A stretch of DNA of 64,000 bases from Amphibiibacter pelophylacis (GTDB lineage Bacteria; Pseudomonadota; Gammaproteobacteria; Burkholderiales; Burkholderiaceae_C), in NCBI RefSeq assembly GCF_037688875.1, contig NZ_JAWDIE010000007.1, positions 87,572 through 151,571 on the forward strand, given 5' to 3'. Below, one piece after another: positions 11,191-20,065 of the stretch (within the stretch, counting starts at the first letter, position 1; every line of letters begins with the position of its first letter). The position numbers and the translations under genes were made by a program. The notes below the pieces were generated by a model. That model saw only the letters and a program-made list of their open reading frames with translations. It was not told where the DNA came from and searched no databases.

Positions 11191-11639
11191 CACAGGCTCC
11201 TCAAACGGCCCGCGCGGTGCGGGCGCAGGCTGGTCACGACGACGCCCCACAGCCGCCACTCCGAGCCCTCCTGCGGCTCGAAACTGGGGCCTTCGCTGCC
11301 GTGTGCCTCCAGGCGCAGCACGCCGTCGCGCTGGTGCAGGCGTTTCACGGTGAGTTCGCCGTCCAGGATGGCGACGACCACGTCGCCGTGCTGCGCGTCC
11401 AGTGATCGGTCCACGACGACGACATCGCCGTCGAAAATGCCCGCGCCCTCCATCGACCGTCCCGACACGCGCAGAAAGAAGGTCGCCTCGGGGTGATCGG
11501 TCAGCAGATCGCGCAACTCGATGGGGCGCACGTCAAAGTCGGCCGCAGGCGAGGGAAAACCCGCTGGAACGCGGCTGGATTCAATCAGCTGGACCAGAAC
11601 CGGGTCGGTGCTGGCGATGCGGTGGACGGTGGTGGTCAT
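11190..11639 (-). CDS. umuD: SOS mutagenesis protein UmuD (self-cleaving, LexA-type protease)
   Basis: A 149-residue S24 peptidase-like protein. RecA filaments trigger self-cleavage to UmuD', which then joins UmuC. The cleavage region reads RVPAGFPSPAADF, so the bond would be Ala-Gly as in LexA, rather than the Cys-Gly of E. coli UmuD. The serine nucleophile is in GRSMEGAG and the lysine in DGELTVKRL. The ATG at 11639 has TGAGGATCACC upstream. I found no convincing LexA box of the CTGT-N8-ACAG type in the short upstream space. Confidence 0.93.
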   Translation of the reverse strand: MTTTVHRIASTDPVLVQLIESSRVPAGFPSPAADFDVRPIELRDLLTDHPEATFFLRVSGRSMEGAGIFDGDVVVVDRSLDAQHGDVVVAILDGELTVKRLHQRDGVLRLEAHGSEGPSFEPQEGSEWRLWGVVVTSLRPHRAGRLRSL

Positions 11640-11683
11640 GGTGATCCTCAGGCAATCCATTATCCCGCGCTATGCTTTCTCCC

Positions 11684-12115
11684 ATGAACCCCATTCCTGC
11701 TTTATGGCGCATCCTCTGGCCCCTGCCCTGCAGCGCGGTGGGCCTGGTGCTGGGCCTGCCGCTGCTGGCGCTGGGCGGCAGTGTGCGGCGCGTCGGGCCG
11801 ACGCTGGAGATCGCATTGCGTGCCCGCCAGTACGAGCTGCCGCGCTGGGTGCACCGGCTGCGCTTTGGCGGCATCACCTTCGGCCATGTGATCCTGGGGC
11901 AGAGCCACGAGCTGCTGGCCGTGCTGCGCGCGCACGAGCGTGTGCACGTGCGCCAGTACGAGCGGCTGGGGATTTTCTTCTTTGTGGCCTATCCGTTGGC
12001 CAGCCTGGTGTCCTGGTGGCGCGGGCAGGGCGCGCACGCGGGCAACCGCTTCGAGCGCCAGGCTGTGGCGCAATCAGCGCCCGATAGCGATCAGGCCAGG
12101 TCCCGCTCGACCTGA
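11684..12115 (+). CDS. Small membrane-associated protein with an HExxH motif
   Basis: A 143-residue protein of no assigned function (147 from an in-frame ATG at 11672). It has one N-terminal hydrophobic segment (about 10-33), then a soluble part with FGHVILGQSHELLAVLRAHERVHVRQYERLG. HERVH fits the HExxH zinc-binding pattern of metallopeptidases, and a second hydrophobic stretch (GIFFFVAYPLASLVSWW) follows. I see no clear third ligand. It is divergent from umuDC, and its last 25 bases overlap the convergent DUF779 gene. Confidence 0.7.
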   Translation: MNPIPALWRILWPLPCSAVGLVLGLPLLALGGSVRRVGPTLEIALRARQYELPRWVHRLRFGGITFGHVILGQSHELLAVLRAHERVHVRQYERLGIFFFVAYPLASLVSWWRGQGAHAGNRFERQAVAQSAPDSDQARSRST

Positions 12116-12468
12116 TCGCGCACGCTCGCCCATTCCTCATCGGTGAAAAGGCGCGAGCGCGTGTGAAAGGCCTTGCCCGTGCTGCCTTCCAGCGAGAACG
12201 TGCCGCCATGGCCGTCGATCACATCCAGGATCAGCTGGGTGTGCTTCCAGTAGTCGTACTGCAGTTTGCCGATGTAAAACGGCATCCCGCCGACGTGGCC
12301 CAGCAGGACGTCCTGCGGACCTATGGTCAGGTCGGTGGGCAGGTAGCAGTTGGCGGCGCTGTTGTCGCAGCAGCCGCCCGACTGGTGGAACATCAGCGCG
12401 CCATGCTCCCGGTGCAGTTCGGCAATGAGCTGCAGCGCAGCCTCGGTCGCAATGACGCGGTCCACCAT
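12091..12468 (-). CDS. DUF779 protein, aldehyde dehydrogenase partner
   Basis: A 125-residue protein of the DUF779 family, seen in many bacteria directly behind acetaldehyde dehydrogenase genes. Family marks are LMFHQSGGCCDNSAANCY with a Cys pair, GHVGGMPFYIG and WKHTQLILDV. Its biochemical role is unknown. AAAGGAG sits eight bases before the ATG. It lies 51 bases behind the dehydrogenase on the same strand, so the two are very likely co-transcribed from the sigma-54 promoter. Confidence 0.9.
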   Translation of the reverse strand: MVDRVIATEAALQLIAELHREHGALMFHQSGGCCDNSAANCYLPTDLTIGPQDVLLGHVGGMPFYIGKLQYDYWKHTQLILDVIDGHGGTFSLEGSTGKAFHTRSRLFTDEEWASVRDQVERDLA

Positions 12469-12519
12469 GGCGGTCTCCTTTCAGGCTTTGGGGCGATCGG
12501 GCGGTCGGGCGGCAGGCGG

Positions 12520-14040
<1,521 letters not shown>

Positions 14041-14116
14041 GGTGGGTCTCCGGGGGTTATGGTCTGTTGTGCTCAGTGGCAGTCTGGGGGCAGCGGCCTG
14101 CCCATGCAGAATCATT

Positions 14117-14131
14117 GCAAGGGCCGTGCCA
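14117..14131 (-). promoter_or_regulatory. Sigma-54 promoter for the aldehyde dehydrogenase operon
   Basis: On the minus strand the sequence reads TGGCACG-GCCC-TTGC, a full match to the -24/-12 consensus TGGCACR-N4-TTGC with the required GG-N10-GC spacing. Transcription would start near 14105, some 65 bases before the dehydrogenase ATG. The divergent gene encodes a sigma-54 activator, which supports the call. Confidence 0.85.
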
Positions 14132-14171
14132 GCGCAGCCCTGCCCTGTGCGGCGGCTGCGAAGCGGGGCGT

Positions 14172-14237
14172 AACTGTCACAGGGCGCAACAGCGGCCGGG
14201 CCGGGTGTCCGGCCGGGTGTCACTTTCTGTGACAGTT
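14172..14237. promoter_or_regulatory. Paired activator-binding sites (upstream activating sequence)
   Basis: AACTGTCACAG (14172-14182) and CTGTGACAGTT (14227-14237) are perfect inverted copies. The right one is itself part of a dyad TGTCAC-N5-GTGACA (14218-14234). They lie about 40-110 bases behind the -24 element of the sigma-54 promoter, where an enhancer-binding activator would sit. A direct repeat of GGCCGGGTGTC lies between them. Binding by the adjacent AcoR-type regulator is inferred. Confidence 0.6.
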
Positions 14238-14330
14238 GCCACTGCGCCAGTCCCGTTGCGGTGGGGGGTTTGTGGTCTGCCACTACACTGGTCCGAACAG
14301 GCTGCGACAGATGGCCTGCAGGAGACAGCG

Positions 14331-16379
14331 ATGCGTGCATCCCTTGCGTCATCCGGCCCGCTGCGCCAGTGGCGGCGGCAGTGGCTGGACCACGGTGCGT
14401 CCCCGCAGCTCAGCGCCGACGCGCCGAGCATGCCCGGCCTCACGCCGGAGCTGCTGCGCTCGTGGCGCCGCTCGCTCGATGCGGGCCTGAGCCCCATGGG
14501 CCGCCTGGCGCCGCCCGACAACGCCAGCGGCCCCGAGCTGCAGCGCCTGCGCAGCCGCCACCACGACATGATCCGCCACGCCCTGCCGGTCATGGACCAC
14601 CTGATGGGTCAGGTCGGCCAGAGCCTGGTCGTGCTGGCCGATCCGCTGGGCGTGCTCATGCACACGCGCGGCAGCACCGCCTTCGCCAGCAAGGCCGAGC
14701 GCGTGGCCCTGCTGCCCGGCGCGTCCTGGCACGAATCCTGGCGCGGCACCAACGCCATCGGCACGGCGCTGGCCGAAAGCCAGGCGGTGGAAATCCACGG
14801 CGCTGAACACTACCTGGACCGCCACGCCTGCCTGACCTGCGCCGCTGCGCCCATCGCCTCGCCCACGGGCGAACTGCTGGGCATTCTGGACATTTCGGGC
14901 GATCCGCGCGGACGCCTGCCGCACAGCCTGGGTCTGGTGACCCTGGCCGCGGGCCTGATCGAGAACAGCCTGATGCGCGCCGGAGCCAGCCCGCACCTGC
15001 TGCTGCAGCTGCACCCCACGTCAGAGGGCCTGGATTCGGTGGATCAGGCGCTGCTGGCGGTATCGCCCGATGGCTGGATCGTCGGCGCCAACCGCCGCGC
15101 GCTGGCGCTGCTGGGCCTGCAGCAGCGCGACATCGGCGGACTGGCGCTGGACCGCGTTCTGGAGGCGCGCATCGGCGATCTGATCGCCCTGGCGCGTGGC
15201 GGCCAGCCCCGGCAGCTCGCGCCCAGCAGCGCAGCGGGTGAGGCGCTGCACCGGCCGGAGCGCCTGTTCGTTCGCGTCCACGCCCCAGCCTGCGAGCCGC
15301 CGCTGCACGCCGCCTCGGCCCAGGCGACGTCGCGCGCCAGCGCCCCGCCTGCGCCAACCGCCCCGGCCCATCCCCCCGATGCGCTGGCCGTGCTGGACAG
15401 TGGCGACGCCGCCTGGCGCGAAGCCGCCCGCCAGGGTCGCCGCCTGATCGCGCGGCAAGTGCCGCTGCTGATCGCGGGCGAATCGGGCGTGGGCAAAGAG
15501 GTGTTTGCGCGCGCGCTGCACGCTGTCTCGCCGCGCGCGGCCGGGCCTTTTGTGCCCATCCACTGCGCGGCGCTGCCCGAGGGGCTGATCGAGGCCGAGC
15601 TCTTTGGCTACACCGGCGGCGCCTACACCGGTGCCAGCCGCCAGGGCGCGACCGGCCGCATCCGCCAGGCGCACGGCGGCACGCTCTTCCTGGATGAGAT
15701 CGGCGACATGCCGCTGGCCCTGCAGGCCCGCCTGCTGCGCGTGCTGCAGGACCGCGAGGTGCAGCCGCTGGGCAGCGGCGCAGCGGTGCGGGTGGATTTC
15801 ACCCTGTTGTGCGCCAGCCACCGCGATCTGCAGCGCGAGGTGGCGCAGGGGCGTTTCCGCGAAGATCTTTACTACCGCATCCAGGGCGTCACGCTGACGC
15901 TGCCCGCGCTGCGTCAGCGCAGCGACCGCATCGCGCTGGCGCACAGCCTGGTCGCCCAGCTTCAGGCCGAAGCCGGGGAAGAAGCCCAAGGCGAGACCAG
16001 CGTCGGGCTGTCTCCCGCGCTGCAGTCCGCCCTGCAGCGCCACCCCTGGCCGGGCAATGTGCGCCAGATGCGCAGCGTGCTGGCCGCCGCGCTGGCGCTG
16101 CGCGATGCGCACGAACCCCTTCTGGACCTGCACCACCTGCCGCCCGCTTGGCTGGACGAGGCCCTGGCCCAGCCCGACAGCGCAGCCCCGCACCCGCCGC
16201 CCGGCAGCGAGCACGTCCACGCCGCCGCCAGCGCTTCGCCGCGCACCTTGCGCGAGCTGTCCGACCAGGTCATGGCCCGCGCGCTGGAAAACGCCCGGGG
16301 CAATGTCTCCGCCGCCGCCCGCCAGCTCGGAATCAGCCGCCAGACGGTGTACCGGTGGCGGGCTGGGGGAAATGCATAA
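14331..16379 (+). CDS. Sigma-54-dependent transcriptional activator, AcoR type
   Basis: A 682-residue enhancer-binding protein. An N-terminal GAF-type sensor region covers about 60-215 (ESWRGTNAIGTALAE, HYLDRHACLTCAAAPI), followed by a PAS-like part near 235-290. The AAA+ domain has Walker A GESGVGKE near 383-390 and Walker B GGTLFLDEIGD near 449. The C-terminus is a Fis-type helix-turn-helix (GNVSAAARQLGISRQTVYRW). The sigma-54 contact loop reads GAYTGA instead of GAFTGA, a conservative change. GGAGACAGCG precedes the ATG at 14331. It is divergent from the dehydrogenase operon it probably activates. Confidence 0.9.
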   Translation: MRASLASSGPLRQWRRQWLDHGASPQLSADAPSMPGLTPELLRSWRRSLDAGLSPMGRLAPPDNASGPELQRLRSRHHDMIRHALPVMDHLMGQVGQSLVVLADPLGVLMHTRGSTAFASKAERVALLPGASWHESWRGTNAIGTALAESQAVEIHGAEHYLDRHACLTCAAAPIASPTGELLGILDISGDPRGRLPHSLGLVTLAAGLIENSLMRAGASPHLLLQLHPTSEGLDSVDQALLAVSPDGWIVGANRRALALLGLQQRDIGGLALDRVLEARIGDLIALARGGQPRQLAPSSAAGEALHRPERLFVRVHAPACEPPLHAASAQATSRASAPPAPTAPAHPPDALAVLDSGDAAWREAARQGRRLIARQVPLLIAGESGVGKEVFARALHAVSPRAAGPFVPIHCAALPEGLIEAELFGYTGGAYTGASRQGATGRIRQAHGGTLFLDEIGDMPLALQARLLRVLQDREVQPLGSGAAVRVDFTLLCASHRDLQREVAQGRFREDLYYRIQGVTLTLPALRQRSDRIALAHSLVAQLQAEAGEEAQGETSVGLSPALQSALQRHPWPGNVRQMRSVLAAALALRDAHEPLLDLHHLPPAWLDEALAQPDSAAPHPPPGSEHVHAAASASPRTLRELSDQVMARALENARGNVSAAARQLGISRQTVYRWRAGGNA

Positions 16380-16493
16380 GAGTTCGACTGCTCACCGAAA
16401 AGACCACACAGTCGGCACCATCACATCACAAAACCAAGTCAGTTCATTCCTACATTTTCTCCTGCCGCAGATGGACAGAGCGACACAACAACT

Positions 16494-16505
16494 TGTATGA
16501 TGACC
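16494..16505 (+). promoter_or_regulatory. Candidate GntR operator at its own gene
   Basis: TTGTATGATGAC differs by one base from the TTGTATGATGTC copies in front of kdgD (23142) and the ABC importer operon (31481). It lies 34 bases before the chosen regulator start, which fits autoregulation. The regulator is the only GntR protein in the window. Confidence 0.55.
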
Positions 16506-16538
16506 GTATATTCCTCTTTTAAAAATTTTAACACCCAT

Positions 16539-17285
16539 ATGCCTGCCACCCCTCTTTCAAAAAGAAAAACCCGGAGTCTGACCGATGAAGTGGTTGCCGC
16601 TATTTCGCAGAAAATCAGCGACGGAATTTATGTGGCGGGCGCCAAATTACCCAAAGAAAACCTGCTGATTGAAGAATACGGCGTCAGCCGGACTGTCATA
16701 CGCGAGGCCATTTCCCGGCTGCAGGCCCATGGCCTGGCTCAGACAAAGCACGGCATAGGAACGTTTATACTTTCTCCTGAAGCTGGGGTCTCTGTACGAG
16801 TCGGAACCAGCCAGCTTAATACTTTACGCGATGTTATTGCCATTCTAGAACTGCGGATCAGCCTGGAAAGCGAAACTGCTGGCTTGGCAGCCCAGCGACG
16901 CAGCCGGGATGACTTGGCCCGAATTCACCAGGCAGCACAGGACTTTGGGAGCTGTATTTCTGCGGGCACGGATACATCAACCGCAGATATTGACTTTCAC
17001 CTGAGTATTGCCAAAGCCACAGGCAATCATTACTTTCATGATATCCTGCTCCAGCTCAGTCAGGCACTGATCCCCAGACGGCGCCTGGGACCAATGCCTT
17101 GGAGCCAGCATAACAATCAGGCCAGTTATCTTCAGAAAATTCATGAAGAGCACCTGTCGATTGTTGACGCCATTTCCCGTCAGGATCCGGAAGGAGCACG
17201 GGCAGCGATGCGAACCCACCTGGGCAATAGCCGTGAGCGGCTGCGTAAAGCACAGGAGCAGGCTCTGCCGGAGCAGATCGGCTGA
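16539..17285 (+). CDS. GntR-family (FadR subfamily) regulator of aldarate/uronate catabolism
   Basis: A 248-residue transcription factor. The winged helix is at about 12-80 (SLTDEVVAAISQKISDG, GVSRTVIREAISRLQAHGL), and the C-terminal all-helical FCD ligand domain has histidines and acidic residues typical of metal/carboxylate binding (ELRISLE, DIDFHLSIAKATGNHY). An in-frame ATGATG at 16497 would place the TTGTATGATG operator inside the gene, so I take the ATG at 16539. The gene is more A/T-rich than those on its left. It faces the catabolic operon and likely represses it until a sugar acid binds. Confidence 0.85.
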   Translation: MPATPLSKRKTRSLTDEVVAAISQKISDGIYVAGAKLPKENLLIEEYGVSRTVIREAISRLQAHGLAQTKHGIGTFILSPEAGVSVRVGTSQLNTLRDVIAILELRISLESETAGLAAQRRSRDDLARIHQAAQDFGSCISAGTDTSTADIDFHLSIAKATGNHYFHDILLQLSQALIPRRRLGPMPWSQHNNQASYLQKIHEEHLSIVDAISRQDPEGARAAMRTHLGNSRERLRKAQEQALPEQIG

Positions 17286-17310
17286 GCCAACTCTGCCTTT
17301 GGCGTGGTTG

Positions 17311-18648
17311 TCAACGGACCATAGCCGGTTTCTTGGGATCAAAAGTCCAGCCGGGTATCAGAAACTGCATGGCTGCGGCATCATCTCTAGCGCCCAGTGC
17401 CCTGTTTTTGTAGAGCTGGTGCGCTGCCTCAATGCGCTCTATATCAGGCTCTATACCCAGCCCGGGCTTATCAGGCACATGCAGCAGGCCACCCCGAATC
17501 TGCAGCGGCTCCTGTGTCAGCCGCTCTGTGCCTTCCTGCCAGATCCAGTGGGTATCAATCGCCGTGACCCGACCGGGTGCAGCGGCGGCCACATGGGTGA
17601 ACATGGCGAGCGAAATATCAAAGTGGTTATTGGAATGGCTACCCCAGGTCAGACCGAACATGTGGCATAGCTGAGCCACTCGAACCGATCCCGACAATGT
17701 CCAGAAATGAGGGTCTGCCAACGGAATATCCACAGACTGAAGCTGGATGGCATGGGCCATCTGCCGCCAGTCTGTAGCAATCATATTGGTCGCTGTGGGC
17801 AGGCCAGTCGCCCGCCGAAATTCGGCCATCACCTCGCGGCCGCTGTAGCCCTGCTCTGCGCCACAAGGATCCTCTGCATAAGCCAGCAAATCATGCCTGT
17901 TCCTGCACAGGGCAATGGCCTCTTGCAGACTCCATGCACCATTGGGATCCAGGGTGAGCCTAGCCTTCGGGAAACGCTTTGCAATCGCTTCAATAGCAGC
18001 AATTTCCTCTTCACCCCGCAGGACGCCACCTTTCAGCTTGAAATCATTGAACCCATAAACCTCATAAGCGGCGCTGGCCAGATCCGCTACCGCCTCAGGT
18101 GTCATCGCCATTTGATGACGCAGACTGTGCCACTTGTCGCTTTGGCCATCAAACGGCTGATAGTCCAGTCCGGTCTGGCGACTGTCTCCCACATAAAACA
18201 GGTAACCCAGAACCTCGACAGCGCTGCGCACCTGTCCGTCACCCAGCAGCTGCGCCACAGACACACCCAGAAACTGCCCCATCAAATCAAGCAGCGCCGC
18301 CTCAAGGGCGGTAATCGCATGAATGCTGACGCGCAGATCAAAAGTTTGCAGGCCCCGTGCCGAGGGAGCGTCCTGTCCGAGATCAACATGAACATCCTGA
18401 AGTAGTTTTTTATAAATTGAAATCGGCTGCCCTAGCAGGTGGGGTACAGACTGCTCAAGTGCATGCGTGATTTTTTCACCCCCCGGGACTTCACCCAGAC
18501 CGGTATGCCCTGCACTGTCTGTCAGGATCACAATATTTCGAGTGAAATAAGGGCTATGCGCACCACTCAGATTCATCAGCATGGCGTCACGGCCAGCAAC
18601 AGGGATAACGCGCATCGAAACGATCGTGGGAATACTGGATAGAGCCAT
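17311..18648 (-). CDS. gudD: Glucarate dehydratase (enolase superfamily), copy 1
   Basis: A 445-residue enzyme that removes water from D-glucarate (and L-idarate) to give 5-dehydro-4-deoxyglucarate. Active-site marks are intact: FKLKGG with the catalytic lysines, metal ligands in LDPNGAW, AEDPCGAE and TATNMIATDW, and the catalytic histidine in GSHSNNHFDISLAM. AGAGGA precedes the ATG at 18648. It is last in the gudP-garD-gudD-gudD operon. It differs at many positions from copy 2 just upstream, so the duplication is old or the copies were acquired separately. Confidence 0.92.
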   Translation of the reverse strand: MALSSIPTIVSMRVIPVAGRDAMLMNLSGAHSPYFTRNIVILTDSAGHTGLGEVPGGEKITHALEQSVPHLLGQPISIYKKLLQDVHVDLGQDAPSARGLQTFDLRVSIHAITALEAALLDLMGQFLGVSVAQLLGDGQVRSAVEVLGYLFYVGDSRQTGLDYQPFDGQSDKWHSLRHQMAMTPEAVADLASAAYEVYGFNDFKLKGGVLRGEEEIAAIEAIAKRFPKARLTLDPNGAWSLQEAIALCRNRHDLLAYAEDPCGAEQGYSGREVMAEFRRATGLPTATNMIATDWRQMAHAIQLQSVDIPLADPHFWTLSGSVRVAQLCHMFGLTWGSHSNNHFDISLAMFTHVAAAAPGRVTAIDTHWIWQEGTERLTQEPLQIRGGLLHVPDKPGLGIEPDIERIEAAHQLYKNRALGARDDAAAMQFLIPGWTFDPKKPAMVR

Positions 18649-18707
18649 ATTAAGTCCTCTTGTCAAAAACCATCAATCAAAGCCGCCTGCAACACTGTGT
18701 CGGCAAG

Positions 18708-20039
18708 TCAGCGAACCATCGCGGGTTTGCGTCGGTCAAACTGCCATCCGGGTATCAGGAAGCGCATGGCCGCAGCGTCATCGCGCGCACCGTCGCCCAG
18801 AATCCGGTGCAGGGCATTCGCCGCCTCGATGCGCTCCCAGTCTGGCTCCAGCCCCAAGCCTGGTGCATCGGTCACAGCAAGGCGCCCCTGACTGATCTGC
18901 AGCGGATTGCGGGTCAGATGCTGACCTTCCTGCCAGATCCAGTGGGTGTCCAAGGCCGTCGGTCGCCCCGGAGCCGCTGCACCCACATGAGCAAACATGG
19001 ACAGCGAAATATCAAAATGATTGTTTGAATGGCTACCCCAGCTCAGCCCCCAGTCGTCACAAAGCTGCGCCATGCGTACTGCACCGTCCAGCGTCCAAAA
19101 GTGCGGGTCAGCCAACGGAATATCCACCGCTCCCAGCAAAGTGGCGTGCGCCATCTCGCGCCAGTTGGTAGCGATCATGTTGGTCGCGACACGCAGCCCC
19201 GTGGCCCGGCGGAATTCAGCCATGACCTCACGACCGCTGTAGCCCTCCTCGGCACCGCAAGGGTCTTCGGCATAAGCCAGGACATCGCGTTGTCCCCGAC
19301 AAAGCCCAATGGCTTCGCACAAGCTCCATGCACCATTGGGATCCAGCGTGATATGCGCACCGGGAAAACAGGCGGACAGCGCACGAACGGCCTGAATCTC
19401 CTGCTCGCCCGGCAGAACGCCGCCCTTGAGTTTGAATGCACGAAAACCATACCGGTCGACAACCGCCTGCGCATGGCGAACGATATCATCGGGTGTCAAC
19501 GCCGACTGGTGGCGCAGACGATACCAGTCATGATTTCCAGGGCTGTGCGCCAGGTAAGGCAGGGGGGTCCGCGTACGGTCCCCTACGAAGAACAGGTAAG
19601 CCAGGACCTCAACCTCGTCCCGCTGGCGTCCCGGCCCCAGCAGATCGACAACGGGAACGCCCAGATGTTGTCCCAGCAGATCGAGCAGGGCAGCCTCAAT
19701 CGCTGCCACGGCGTTGACCTTGAGCTGAAACGTCCACGCCCCACCACCCAGCGTCGCAAAATCGGACTGCTGGTGGTGACCATGTATCTGCTGGACCAGA
19801 CGCTTGACCCGCGCGATAGGCTGTCCGATCAGTAGCGGCTCAGCCTGACACATGGCTTTTTCGATGACCGCGCCACCAGGCGCCTCGCCCAGACCGGTAT
19901 GGCCTGCACTGTCCGTTAGAACCACAATATTGCGTGTAAAGAAGGGCCCATGCGCGCCGCCAATGTTGAGCAGCATGCTGTCATGCCCCGCCACCGGTAT
20001 GACGCGCATGGAGACAATCGTGGGGGATGAATGAAGCAT
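18708..20039 (-). CDS. gudD: Glucarate dehydratase (enolase superfamily), copy 2
   Basis: A 443-residue paralogue of the next gene, 59 bases away. All active-site segments are present: FKLKGG, LDPNGAW, AEDPCGAE, VATNMIATNW and GSHSNNHFDISLSM. E. coli also has a pair, GudD and the poorly active GudX, but here neither copy shows an obvious broken motif. The two may differ in preference for glucarate, idarate or other aldarates. AAGGAG lies just before the ATG. It is 26 bases behind garD in the same operon. Confidence 0.92.
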   Translation of the reverse strand: MLHSSPTIVSMRVIPVAGHDSMLLNIGGAHGPFFTRNIVVLTDSAGHTGLGEAPGGAVIEKAMCQAEPLLIGQPIARVKRLVQQIHGHHQQSDFATLGGGAWTFQLKVNAVAAIEAALLDLLGQHLGVPVVDLLGPGRQRDEVEVLAYLFFVGDRTRTPLPYLAHSPGNHDWYRLRHQSALTPDDIVRHAQAVVDRYGFRAFKLKGGVLPGEQEIQAVRALSACFPGAHITLDPNGAWSLCEAIGLCRGQRDVLAYAEDPCGAEEGYSGREVMAEFRRATGLRVATNMIATNWREMAHATLLGAVDIPLADPHFWTLDGAVRMAQLCDDWGLSWGSHSNNHFDISLSMFAHVGAAAPGRPTALDTHWIWQEGQHLTRNPLQISQGRLAVTDAPGLGLEPDWERIEAANALHRILGDGARDDAAAMRFLIPGWQFDRRKPAMVR

Positions 20040-20065
20040 GCCGCTCCTTAATCTGAAAATATCTG

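Noticed and set aside
16497..16538. Earlier start of the GntR regulator at ATGATG (16497)
   Set aside because: The ATGATG is part of the TTGTATGATG motif found in front of two other operons, so it is more likely an operator than codons; the downstream ATG gives a normal FadR-type N-terminus.
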